A stretch of 6,835 nucleotides of DNA. Origin: Desulfobacterales bacterium. GTDB lineage: Bacteria; Desulfobacterota; DSM-4660; Desulfatiglandales; Desulfatiglandaceae. This document shows, one piece after another, positions 1 through 5,404 of this stretch. Within the stretch, counting starts at the first letter, position 1; the number at the start of each line of letters is the position of its first letter. The stretch lies in assembly GCA_021107495.1 (NCBI GenBank), contig JAIOSR010000554.1:1-6835 (forward strand), given 5' to 3'. The notes under the pieces are model-generated. The model saw nothing but the letters and a program-made list of their open reading frames with translations, ran no database searches and was not told where the DNA came from. Made by a program: the position numbers and the translations under genes.

Positions 1-1
1 C

Positions 2-64
2 TCTGCTCTGGGAAATGAAAGAGAGGCCCGCAGATACCAGTCGCTTTCAAAGGAAACAACATAA
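2..64 (+). CDS. C-terminal end of an unidentified upstream gene (partial)
   Basis: One frame is open from the left edge and ends at TAA 62-64. It encodes about 20 residues ending in SLSKETT, a polar, charged tail with no recognisable motif. The stop overlaps the ATG of the next gene by one base (TAATG), an arrangement typical of translationally coupled genes, and this is the main reason to believe the frame is coding. The gene body lies outside the window, so the product cannot be named. In other genomes NFACT-R domains are linked to tRNA-modifying enzymes of the thiouridylase type, so a tRNA or RNA enzyme is a possible but untested identity. Confidence 0.5.
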   Translation, partial: SALGNEREARRYQSLSKETT

Positions 65-465
65 TGAACCGGCACATGCCCGAACCACCCCGGATCCATA
101 CGTATGAACTTCCCGGGGGTTGGACCGTCATGGTTGGAAAAACAGACCGGGATAACGACCGTCTGAGTATCAAGCTTGCCCATCCCGGTGACTGGTGGTT
201 CCACGTCCACGGTATGCCGGGTAGCCATGTTATTCTCAAAACAAAGGAAAACGGTGAAGAGCCCGGAAGGGAAACCTTCAAAGCCGCCGCCGCCATTGCG
301 GCCTATCACAGTAAGGCCCGCAAAGGCGGAATCGTGCCGGTTTCCTGCACTCTGGCACGTTACGTTACCAAACCGAGCGGGGCCAAACCCGGTACGGTGA
401 CTATCCGCAAGGAAAGGATCATCAAAGTCCGGCCGGCCCTTCCCGCGGCAAACACCCCTCTTTGA
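64..465 (+). CDS. Stand-alone NFACT-R (DUF814) domain protein, probable RNA-binding
   Basis: This 133-residue protein is almost entirely one NFACT-R domain, the RNA-binding module found at the C-terminus of the ribosome-quality-control factors RqcH, Tae2 and NEMF. Visible hallmarks are DWWFHV (residues 43-48), MPGSHVIL (51-58), the alanine-rich helix AAAAIAAYHSKAR (74-86) and YVTKPSGAKPGTV (100-112). The NFACT-N, helix-hairpin-helix and coiled-coil parts of full-length RqcH are absent, so it should not recruit alanyl-tRNA the way RqcH does. The start at 64 is preferred because AAAGGA (48-53) lies 10 bases upstream and the ATG overlaps the previous stop; ATG 76 is a weaker alternative. Coupling to the upstream gene suggests the two act together. 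The RNA target is unknown. Domain assignment is firm; cellular role is not. Confidence 0.9.
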   Translation: MNRHMPEPPRIHTYELPGGWTVMVGKTDRDNDRLSIKLAHPGDWWFHVHGMPGSHVILKTKENGEEPGRETFKAAAAIAAYHSKARKGGIVPVSCTLARYVTKPSGAKPGTVTIRKERIIKVRPALPAANTPL

Positions 466-466
466 A

Positions 467-496
467 ACGCGGGGCTTGTATCCCCCGTGTCTTCTC
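467..496 (+). terminator. Possible intrinsic terminator after the NFACT-R gene
   Basis: One base after the stop codon, ACGCGGGG (467-474) can pair with CCCCGTGT (483-490), giving eight base pairs including one G-T and an eight-base loop. The tail is CTTCTC rather than a true T-run, so efficiency is doubtful. The position directly behind the stop supports a terminator role. Confidence 0.4.
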
Positions 497-572
497 ACCG
501 CATTTACCCACGGAAGGAAGATAAGGTCTGAACCGCGGTTGCTGATTCCTCTTGTCCTCTATGGCATATTGA

Positions 573-580
573 TATACAGT
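573..580 (+). repeat. Left 8-bp direct repeat (target site duplication) TATACAGT
   Basis: TATACAGT abuts the left end of the inverted-repeat element and recurs exactly at 725-732, abutting its right end. Bases beyond the two copies differ, so the duplication is exactly eight bases, the usual footprint of transposase-mediated insertion. Confidence 0.75.
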
Positions 581-724
581 GGTTCATCCGGATAATGAGT
601 ACAGCTCAAGGCAACACCTGATTGCAAGGTTGAACCGGTCTTTTCTGAGTGACTGCTGGAAGGCCTTCCCATATGACAACTTCATGTTTGAATAGCTTTG
701 CGGTACTCATTAACCGGATGATCC
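581..724. mobile_element. MITE-like miniature transposable element, 144 bp
   Basis: The ends form 22-bp terminal inverted repeats (581-602 and 703-724) that match at 20 positions. The inner 18 bases read CATCCGGATAATGAGTAC on the left and GTACTCATTAACCGGATG on the right, one mismatch when paired. Both termini begin with GG when read inward. A perfect 8-bp direct repeat, TATACAGT, brackets the element. There is no transposase and no substantial ORF inside, so it would be mobilised in trans. Near the centre lies the perfect palindrome GGAAGGCCTTCC (658-669). GG termini with an 8-bp duplication occur in IS families such as ISL3 and IS6; ISL3 is a tentative guess for the parent. The element ends 68 bp before the crotonase start codon, so it may have displaced or altered that gene's promoter. 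An IS internal-deletion relic is the main alternative. Confidence 0.75.
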
Positions 725-732
725 TATACAGT
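725..732 (+). repeat. Right 8-bp direct repeat (target site duplication) TATACAGT
   Basis: This exact copy of 573-580 sits immediately outside the right terminal inverted repeat. The pre-insertion site would have carried a single TATACAGT. Confidence 0.75.
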
Positions 733-780
733 ATCCTCTCTCTATAAACAAAAATGGCGGTAATTAACCTAAATCATAAC

Positions 781-786
781 AGGAGG
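781..786 (+). promoter_or_regulatory. Ribosome binding site AGGAGG fixing a GTG start
   Basis: A full AGGAGG sits six bases before GTG 793. The first in-frame ATG (850) has no comparable site and would remove the first beta strand of the crotonase fold, so GTG 793 is the start. Confidence 0.85.
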
Positions 787-792
787 TAAGAC

Positions 793-1500
793 GTGAAGAC
801 ATATAATACTATTATAGTTGAAAAACAGGATCCTGTGGGCATAATCACCATGAACAGGCCCGATAAATTAAACGCCATGAATCTGGAAATGAAGAATGAA
901 TTGTCTGATGCCCTGTCGGAAATGGAAGCTGACGACGACATCAGGGCCGTGATTCTGACCGGGGCCGGCAAGGCCTTCTCATCCGGCCATGACAACAAAG
1001 ACCCTTTGGAGAATATGCCGGAATTCGCAAACCTCAAAGAAGAAGAGGTCCTCTTAAATCTTGACAAGCCCACCATTGCCGCCGTTCACGGATATACCTT
1101 AGGCGACGCCATGCAGCAGGCCCTGCTGTGCGATATCATCATTGCCTCGGAAAACACGGTCCTCGGGTTCATAGGTCCCAAAGTGAGAGCCCTTTGCTAT
1201 GGGGCGTTTACGGTTTTGCCCACCATAGTGGGTCGCCACAAGGCCGCGGAACTGCTTTTAACATGCGACCAGATCAACGCGGAAGAGGGTTACAGGATCG
1301 GGTTGGTGAACAAAGTAGTGCCTCATGATGAACTTATTTCGGCCGCGGTTGAAATGGCAAAAAAGATCGCCCAGTGGCCGGCGGTCTCTATCAAGTATAC
1401 AAAAAGGGCACTGCGCACGACATTGGCGAACGAGACACACAAGCAAGCACTTAACGAAGGATGGCCTTTGGTTCTGGGAGCCATGGACGATCAAAAATAG
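793..1500 (+). CDS. Crotonase (enoyl-CoA hydratase/isomerase) family protein with replaced catalytic glutamates
   Basis: This 235-residue protein has the crotonase fold that binds acyl-CoA thioesters. Diagnostic segments are IITMNRPDKLNAMN (17-30), RAVILTGAGKAFSSGHD (51-67, first oxyanion-hole strand), KPTIAAVHGYTLGDAM (92-107, second oxyanion-hole loop), CDIIIASEN (113-121) and GLVNKVVP (170-177). By motif alignment to rat mitochondrial enoyl-CoA hydratase, the Glu144 position is Gln108, the usual GGG before it reads GDA (104-106), and the Glu164 position falls near Gly128. Classical hydratase chemistry is therefore unlikely; an isomerase, hydrolase, decarboxylase or other crotonase reaction, or a non-catalytic role, is possible. 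The protein stops shortly after AMDDQK and lacks about 20 C-terminal residues present in typical 255-260-residue members. It stands alone, with the miniature element just upstream. The family is certain; the reaction and substrate are unknown. Confidence 0.92.
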   Translation: MKTYNTIIVEKQDPVGIITMNRPDKLNAMNLEMKNELSDALSEMEADDDIRAVILTGAGKAFSSGHDNKDPLENMPEFANLKEEEVLLNLDKPTIAAVHGYTLGDAMQQALLCDIIIASENTVLGFIGPKVRALCYGAFTVLPTIVGRHKAAELLLTCDQINAEEGYRIGLVNKVVPHDELISAAVEMAKKIAQWPAVSIKYTKRALRTTLANETHKQALNEGWPLVLGAMDDQK

Positions 1501-1773
1501 ATAAAGCTCCCCTGCTCCGCTTTCGACAAATTTCTTGTCTCTGAAACTTTCCATTCACTTCTATCCTGTCTTTAGCCTTTAGACGGGCCAGACCGGAAAA
1601 ACCTTAACGCAAAAAACCTAAAAAACTCATGACAAAGTATCGTTAACCTGAACCCCAAGTCTATCCGGCATTCAAAAGCGAAAGATGGGGCTCATTCAGG
1701 AACTAAATTGACAATGGGGGTGATAAGAATTAGAGTAACGTATTAATTAATTTAAGGAAACCTGCCCACTCTA
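1501..1773. other. Intergenic region between crotonase and MFS genes
   Basis: No coding frame with a credible ribosome site is visible in this 273-base gap. The only supported signal is the promoter at 1708-1736. Close behind the crotonase stop, GACAA/TTGTC (1525-1529 and 1535-1539) could form a 5-bp hairpin without a T-run, too weak to call a terminator. Confidence 0.6.
1708..1736 (+). promoter_or_regulatory. Sigma70-type promoter for the MFS exporter
   Basis: A perfect -35 box TTGACA (1708-1713) is followed after 17 bases by TAGAGT (1731-1736), a 4/6 match to the -10 consensus. Transcription would begin near 1743, giving a leader of about 30 bases before ATG 1774. It lies in a noncoding gap and points at the exporter, which supports it. 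An AT-rich stretch containing TTAATTAA follows at 1741-1754. Confidence 0.6.
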
Positions 1774-3255
1774 ATGACCTCAGATACCACGCACCGGGAT
1801 CATTCTCCTGCTCATGACACCTACAAATGGAAAGCCCTCCTCACGGTAGCCCTCGGAACCATGATGGCTACCATGGACGCGAGCATCACGAACATCGCAT
1901 TTCCCGTCCTTACCAAGGTCTTTAAAGCAGACCTTACCACCGTGGTGTGGGTCACGGTGGCCTATGTCCTGGTCAGCACCAGTTCCATGCTGATTATAGG
2001 CAAGATAGGCGATCTCACGGGCCGGAAAAGGATCTATGCCATCGGCATGGGTATATTCACCCTTGGGCTACTGGCCTGTTCCATGGCTAACACAATAGAA
2101 CAATTGATCTTTTTCAGGAGCCTCCAGGCCGTCGGAGCGGCCATGACCGTATCCACCAGTACCGCCATTGTCACAGAGGCCTTTCCCAAAAACGAAGTGG
2201 GGAGAGGAATCGGGTTCCTGGGGATATCCGTCTCCGTAGGCTTTATTATAGGCCCGATTCTCGGAGGATTCCTTCTGGACTGGCTGGATTGGCGATCTAT
2301 CTTTTACGTGCGGGCACCGGTAGGCCTTGCAGGTTTTATCCTGGCCCTTTTTCTCCTCAAGATGGACCAGGTACGAAAAAGAGGTATCAAGCTGGATCTG
2401 ATGGGTACCCTGACCTCTTCCGCGGGAATCTTCCTGTTCGTGTTCGGCGTCAGCCAGATCCGGCAATACGGCCTCTCATCGCCACTGGTGCACCTGCTTG
2501 TGGGTCTTGGCCTGGTTTTCATAACCATGTTTATTCTAATAGAAAGACAGGCTAAGGACCCCATAGTGGATCTGGCCCTTTTTAAGAATAAGGTCTTTTC
2601 CAGCGCCATGTGGGCCCTGCTCCTGACCTTTGTGGCGGCCCCGCCTTACATCCTGGTCATGCCATTTTATTTGATCCAGGGCCGTTTAATGAATCCCTCC
2701 CAGGCCGGCATGTTGATGGCCGTGACATCCGTGGTCACGATGGTAATAGGGCCTTTGAGCGGGTCCCTCTCGGACCGATACGGGCCCTTCAGATTTTCGG
2801 CAATAGGGGCAGGGGCTATAGGTGCCTCCTACTGCCTGATGTTCGCCTTTGATGTCAATACACCATTGACGTTTGTTATTCCGGTTCTTTTACTGCTGGG
2901 TATAGGTATAGGGAGCTTTCATCCTTCAAACAACAGTATTATTATTATGGGCTCTGTGAGCAGGGCCCGCCTGGGTACGGCCTCGGCCCTGATTGCCACC
3001 CAGCGTCAGGTTGGAATAGCCGTGGGTATGGCTGTTACCAGTACCTTTTTTTCCGCAAGAATCATCGTCCACAAGGCCACTCTTCATCTGGAAGGTGTTT
3101 GCGATACTTCAGCCGAGTCCCTTTCTATTCCTCCGGCATTTCATGATGTCCTTATCTTAGCGGTCTCTCTTCAGATTATTGTTTTTCTACTCTGCTTTGT
3201 CAGGGGAAGGAAGACCACTTCCCGGGCCGGGAGAGTTATAAAAGGAGAAGGGTAA
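1774..3255 (+). CDS. MFS multidrug-type exporter, DHA2 (EmrB/QacA) family, 14 TM helices
   Basis: This 493-residue inner-membrane protein is predicted to export small molecules by proton antiport. The hydrophobicity pattern fits 14 helices, the DHA2 layout. Signatures are the helix-1 motif MATMDASITNIAFP (31-44; Asp35 is the conserved acidic residue), motif A GKIGDLTGRKRIY (76-88), the arginine segment FFRSLQAVGAAM (113-124) and the antiporter motif C region GFIIGPILGG (156-165). In the post-helix-5 motif, usually WRWIFxINxPxG, this protein has WRSIFYVRAPVG (173-184), with Arg180 replacing the common Asn. AAGGAA (1754-1759) lies 14 bases before the ATG, a rather long gap. No adaptor or outer-membrane channel gene accompanies it, and no TetR or MarR regulator is in the window. 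Substrate is unknown: drugs, a metabolite or a siderophore are all possible. Confidence 0.93.
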   Translation: MTSDTTHRDHSPAHDTYKWKALLTVALGTMMATMDASITNIAFPVLTKVFKADLTTVVWVTVAYVLVSTSSMLIIGKIGDLTGRKRIYAIGMGIFTLGLLACSMANTIEQLIFFRSLQAVGAAMTVSTSTAIVTEAFPKNEVGRGIGFLGISVSVGFIIGPILGGFLLDWLDWRSIFYVRAPVGLAGFILALFLLKMDQVRKRGIKLDLMGTLTSSAGIFLFVFGVSQIRQYGLSSPLVHLLVGLGLVFITMFILIERQAKDPIVDLALFKNKVFSSAMWALLLTFVAAPPYILVMPFYLIQGRLMNPSQAGMLMAVTSVVTMVIGPLSGSLSDRYGPFRFSAIGAGAIGASYCLMFAFDVNTPLTFVIPVLLLLGIGIGSFHPSNNSIIIMGSVSRARLGTASALIATQRQVGIAVGMAVTSTFFSARIIVHKATLHLEGVCDTSAESLSIPPAFHDVLILAVSLQIIVFLLCFVRGRKTTSRAGRVIKGEG

Positions 3256-3266
3256 ATAGTAGAACA

Positions 3267-3297
3267 AATATGATTTCATTATATGATGAATCATATT
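3267..3297. promoter_or_regulatory. AT-rich inverted repeat, candidate operator upstream of the redox gene
   Basis: AATATGATT (3267-3275) is the exact reverse complement of AATCATATT (3289-3297), separated by 13 bases. Inside, TCAT (3276-3279) can pair with ATGA (3283-3286) apart from a two-base bulge. It lies in the short gap between the exporter and the C_GCAxxG gene, just before the ribosome site AGGAG (3302-3306). It lacks the GC stem and T-run of a terminator. Size and AT-rich dyad symmetry resemble operators of winged-helix repressors such as ArsR/SmtB, but no such regulator is in the window. An RNA hairpin is an alternative. Confidence 0.45.
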
Positions 3298-3318
3298 AAT
3301 TAGGAGATTAAATCAAAT

Positions 3319-3837
3319 ATGGATAAGTCTAAAGAGGAAATAATAGAAAGAGCTTACGAACTGGGGGAGAAATATGAACAGGAGCGTACCGGGTGTGCAC
3401 AGACTGCCATTGCCGGTATATTTGACGCTATAGGTGTCAAAAACGATGACGTATTCAAATCAGCCAGTGGTTTGGCCGACGGACTGGGATTGAGCGGAAA
3501 TGGAACATGTGGAGCCCTGATTGGCGGTGCGATGGTGATCGGTTACATGTTCGGCAGGGAGCGTAAGGATTTCAAAGATATGTTAAAACCGATGAAGTCT
3601 TATCTTCTTGCAAAAAAGTTACACGACGCATTCTTAGATGAATACGGCACCTGCAGATGTCATGACCTTCAATATTCATTGATGGGCAGGACGTTCAATC
3701 TCTTGGATAAAAATGAGTTCCAGGAGGCCATAGAATTCGGTATGATAAGGCATTGCTCAAAGGTAGTGGGAACCGCCGCAAAGCTTTCAACCATGATCAT
3801 TTTAGAAGAATGGGAGGAAATAAAAACAAGGGTTTAG
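3319..3837 (+). CDS. C_GCAxxG_C_C family putative redox-active protein (short paralog)
   Basis: This 172-residue protein has no signal peptide or membrane helix and is probably cytoplasmic. It shows the pattern that names the family: Cys26 in TGCAQTA, Cys64 in GTCGALIGG (62-70), Cys114 in GTCRCHDL (110-117) and Cys146 in RHCSKVVGTAA (144-154). Spacings are 38, 50 and 32 residues. An extra Cys112 makes a CxC pair with Cys114 that the second paralog lacks. The family is described as putatively redox-active; members lie near oxidoreductases and transport genes in anaerobes, but no reaction is established as far as I know. The cysteines could bind a metal or cluster or exchange disulfides. AGGAG (3302-3306) lies 12 bases before the ATG. 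The VOC gene follows 55 bases downstream, probably in the same transcript, and the exporter ends 63 bases upstream. Confidence 0.88.
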   Translation: MDKSKEEIIERAYELGEKYEQERTGCAQTAIAGIFDAIGVKNDDVFKSASGLADGLGLSGNGTCGALIGGAMVIGYMFGRERKDFKDMLKPMKSYLLAKKLHDAFLDEYGTCRCHDLQYSLMGRTFNLLDKNEFQEAIEFGMIRHCSKVVGTAAKLSTMIILEEWEEIKTRV

Positions 3838-3882
3838 AACTTCCACTTTGACATGTAAGGAACGATGAAGAACTGAATTATA

Positions 3883-3888
3883 AGGAGG
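3883..3888 (+). promoter_or_regulatory. Ribosome binding site AGGAGG deciding the VOC start
   Basis: AGGAGG ends one base before ATG 3890 but four bases before ATG 3893. Only the second leaves a workable spacing, though still short, so 3893 is the preferred start. The choice changes the protein by a single methionine. Confidence 0.65.
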
Positions 3889-3892
3889 AATG

Positions 3893-4279
3893 ATGCGACT
3901 ACACCATGCTGCGCTGGTTTCGAGTTCAGAGTCCCATGCGGACAGATTTTATGAGGACATACTGAAACTGAGGAAAATAAAAACCGCCTTATTAAAAAGC
4001 GATTTGGCCTTAAGCCTCTTTGGAATAGATGCCGAGTGCTCATTGATTCTTTACGGAAATGAGAACTTCGCAATTGAAGTCTTTGTTCCTAACCGGGTTC
4101 CATCTAAAAAAGAACCTTTTACTCACCTCTGCCTTGAGGTAGATGACAGGGAGGAGTTCCTGGCAAATTGTCGATCGGCGGGTCTAAAGATAAAACTTGT
4201 TCCCAGGGGAGACTCACAAATCTGCTTTGTTCGGGATTTTGACGGCAACCAGTTTGAGATCAAACAGGCGACAAGTTGA
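3893..4279 (+). CDS. VOC superfamily (glyoxalase I-like) protein with intact metal site
   Basis: This protein of 128 residues (129 from ATG 3890) is a single pair of beta-alpha-beta-beta-beta modules, the vicinal oxygen chelate fold, and would work as a dimer. Counting from ATG 3890, the first module opens with LHHAALVSS (4-12) and closes with FAIEVFV (60-66). The second opens with FTHLCLEV (77-84) and closes with VRDFDGNQFEI (114-124). The expected metal ligands are present in order: His5 or His6, Glu63, His79 and Glu123, the H-E-H-E set of GloA-type glyoxalase I. This predicts a bound divalent metal and a lyase, isomerase or epimerase-like reaction. The sequence is not close enough to GloA or methylmalonyl-CoA epimerase to name the substrate. 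Placement between two C_GCAxxG_C_C genes suggests a shared pathway. Confidence 0.85.
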   Translation: MRLHHAALVSSSESHADRFYEDILKLRKIKTALLKSDLALSLFGIDAECSLILYGNENFAIEVFVPNRVPSKKEPFTHLCLEVDDREEFLANCRSAGLKIKLVPRGDSQICFVRDFDGNQFEIKQATS

Positions 4280-4304
4280 CACCTGCCAAATTTTGCCTCA
4301 TTAT
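4276..4304 (+). promoter_or_regulatory. Candidate promoter for the second C_GCAxxG gene
   Basis: TTGACA (4276-4281) overlaps the VOC stop codon and is followed after 17 bases by CATTAT (4299-4304), 4/6 to the -10 consensus, with further TATA-rich sequence behind. It would give a leader of about 125 bases before ATG 4436. This suggests the longer paralog can be expressed separately from the genes upstream. Sequence match only. Confidence 0.4.
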
Positions 4305-4435
4305 ATAAGGGTTGTTACTGAGAAAAAATTACGACTGAAACCGGACCCTCCACAACCAGGTATACTTTAAAACGAACCTCAATAAAAACCCGTTCACTTA
4401 AAACCAAAATCAGAAACTGGAGGAGAAATCAGCCG

Positions 4436-5095
4436 ATGAATGAGAAGAGATCCCCCGATTATGAGACATTGAAAAAAAGGGTGAACGAATTAGCCGACGG
4501 GCCGGAAAACAGAGGGGCCATTGAAGAAAGATTGAAACGGCTTTCAGAACAAGGGATTCCCAGGAAAAAAATTGATCCGGATGAAATTATCAATAATAAG
4601 GAGCAGGTTCTGGATCAAGTACAAAAAATGGCCGAAGCATACGAACAGGTAAGTCAGAGTTGTGCCAAAAGTTCTGCCCTGGCAGTTATGGAGGAGTTCG
4701 GATTAGGAAATATTAATGTCGTCACAGCACTCTCCCCCTTCCCGGGCATTGCCCTGACCGGGGAGACCTGCGGGGGGGTAACGGGAGGAATGGCCGCCCT
4801 TGCCCTCTATTTTGGGCGGGACGACCTCCTGGACTTAGGCACCAATGCCAAAGTCTACGGAAAATGTCGTAAGTTTATTCAGAGTTTCATAACGGAGATG
4901 GGAACTACCAAGTGCAGAGAAATCCATGAGGATGTCATTTTCGGGCAATATCATGAAACCGCCGACCCCAATGAAGGTTATCCTGCTTTTATCCGGGACA
5001 AAGGGTTTGAGAAATGCGGATTGCCCCCGGGAATAGGCGCCCGAATCGCTGCCCGGATCATTATCGAAGACATGGAAAAGAAAAAATCAGTTTAA
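4436..5095 (+). CDS. C_GCAxxG_C_C family putative redox-active protein (N-terminally extended paralog)
   Basis: This 219-residue, probably cytoplasmic protein is a second member of the family. The conserved cysteines are Cys76 in QSCAKSS, Cys112 in ETCGGVTGG (110-118), Cys160 in GTTKCREIH (156-164) and Cys194 in EKCGLPPGIGARIAA (192-206). Spacings are 36, 48 and 34 residues, nearly the same as in the paralog at 3319. Cys144 (YGKC) is extra, and the CxC of the other protein is TxKC here. Residues 1-60 are a charged, probably helical extension rich in Lys, Glu and Arg that the short paralog lacks; it could mediate partner binding. TGGAGGAG (4418-4425) lies 10 bases before the ATG. Divergence between the two, apart from cysteines and glycines, points to an old duplication or separate acquisition rather than a recent tandem copy. 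The reaction is unknown. Confidence 0.88.
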   Translation: MNEKRSPDYETLKKRVNELADGPENRGAIEERLKRLSEQGIPRKKIDPDEIINNKEQVLDQVQKMAEAYEQVSQSCAKSSALAVMEEFGLGNINVVTALSPFPGIALTGETCGGVTGGMAALALYFGRDDLLDLGTNAKVYGKCRKFIQSFITEMGTTKCREIHEDVIFGQYHETADPNEGYPAFIRDKGFEKCGLPPGIGARIAARIIIEDMEKKKSV

Positions 5096-5221
5096 TCCTC
5101 ATAAGTTTTTTCTTGTATCAGAACTCGGTGCGCTTGGCTCACAACCTGTTAACTTACCCCTGTGGTTATCAAGCCTCATTTCAGATATTTTGTTCAACCA
5201 TTAACATAAAGGAGGATCATC

Positions 5222-5308
5222 ATGAACGGAAAAGAGCTACCAAGCCGTCCTTATGGCCATGACAACTCTTGGACATCCCAGGGCGGCAGCAGGATGGAAA
5301 TGGGTTAA
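5222..5308 (+). CDS. Possible 28-residue small protein, or the start of a frameshifted small gene
   Basis: ATG 5222 has an excellent ribosome site, AAAGGAGG (5208-5215), six bases upstream. The frame encodes 28 residues, beginning MNGKELPSRPYG and ending MEMG, and resembles nothing I know. The +1 frame, entered within codons 4-5, looks more protein-like: it runs through YQAVLMAMTTLGH and AAAGWKWVN to TGA 5331-5333, and would give a 36-residue product if one base were deleted near 5232-5236. The site may therefore be a true micropeptide, a decayed gene, or a single-base sequencing or assembly error. The strong ribosome site is seen directly; the coding claim is inference. Confidence 0.35.
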   Translation: MNGKELPSRPYGHDNSWTSQGGSRMEMG

Positions 5309-5390
5309 TTCGGCATTGGAAAGATCTGACTGAAAATCCATTTACAAAGGGCTAAAGTGTTACAGGTTTTTGACCTTATTTCTTAAAACT

Positions 5391-5396
5391 GGGAGG
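5391..5396 (+). promoter_or_regulatory. Ribosome binding site GGGAGG deciding the mscS start
   Basis: GGGAGG lies eight bases before ATG 5405 and five before GTG 5402. The better spacing and stronger start codon favour ATG 5405. Confidence 0.65.
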
Positions 5397-5404
5397 GGAA
5401 AGTG

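Larger units (their letters stand above)
5096..5401. other. Intergenic region between the second C_GCAxxG gene and mscS
   Basis: This 306-base gap contains the small ORF at 5222-5308 and the mscS ribosome site. I see no convincing terminator behind the stop at 5093-5095: TTTTTT occurs at 5105-5110 but has no GC stem before it. No promoter with both boxes at proper spacing is visible for mscS. Confidence 0.5.

Noticed and set aside
531..540. 10-bp palindrome AACCGCGGTT in the gap after the NFACT-R gene
   Set aside because: Short, isolated, and without a partner site or promoter next to it; chance is a sufficient explanation.
688..716. Outward-facing promoter in the right end of the miniature element (TTGAAT at 688-693)
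   Set aside because: The hexamer 17 bases downstream is TAACCG, a poor -10 box.
774..1076. Minus-strand ORF of 100 codons opposite the crotonase start
   Set aside because: It is antisense to a well-supported gene, has no homology I recognise and no ribosome site.
1521..1543. Terminator hairpin GACAA/TTGTC after the crotonase gene
   Set aside because: Only five AT-rich pairs and no T-run.
3848..3881. TTGACA at 3848-3853 as a promoter for the VOC gene
   Set aside because: No acceptable -10 hexamer is found 16-19 bases downstream; the nearest AATTAT is 22 bases away. The gene is more likely read from upstream.
3834..4073. Minus-strand ORF of 79 codons opposite the VOC gene
   Set aside because: It is antisense to a VOC protein with all metal ligands intact, so it is a shadow.
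5014..5262. Plus-strand ORF of 82 codons overlapping the end of the second C_GCAxxG gene
   Set aside because: It lies out of frame over the conserved Cys194 region, has no ribosome site, and its composition is that of a shadow frame.
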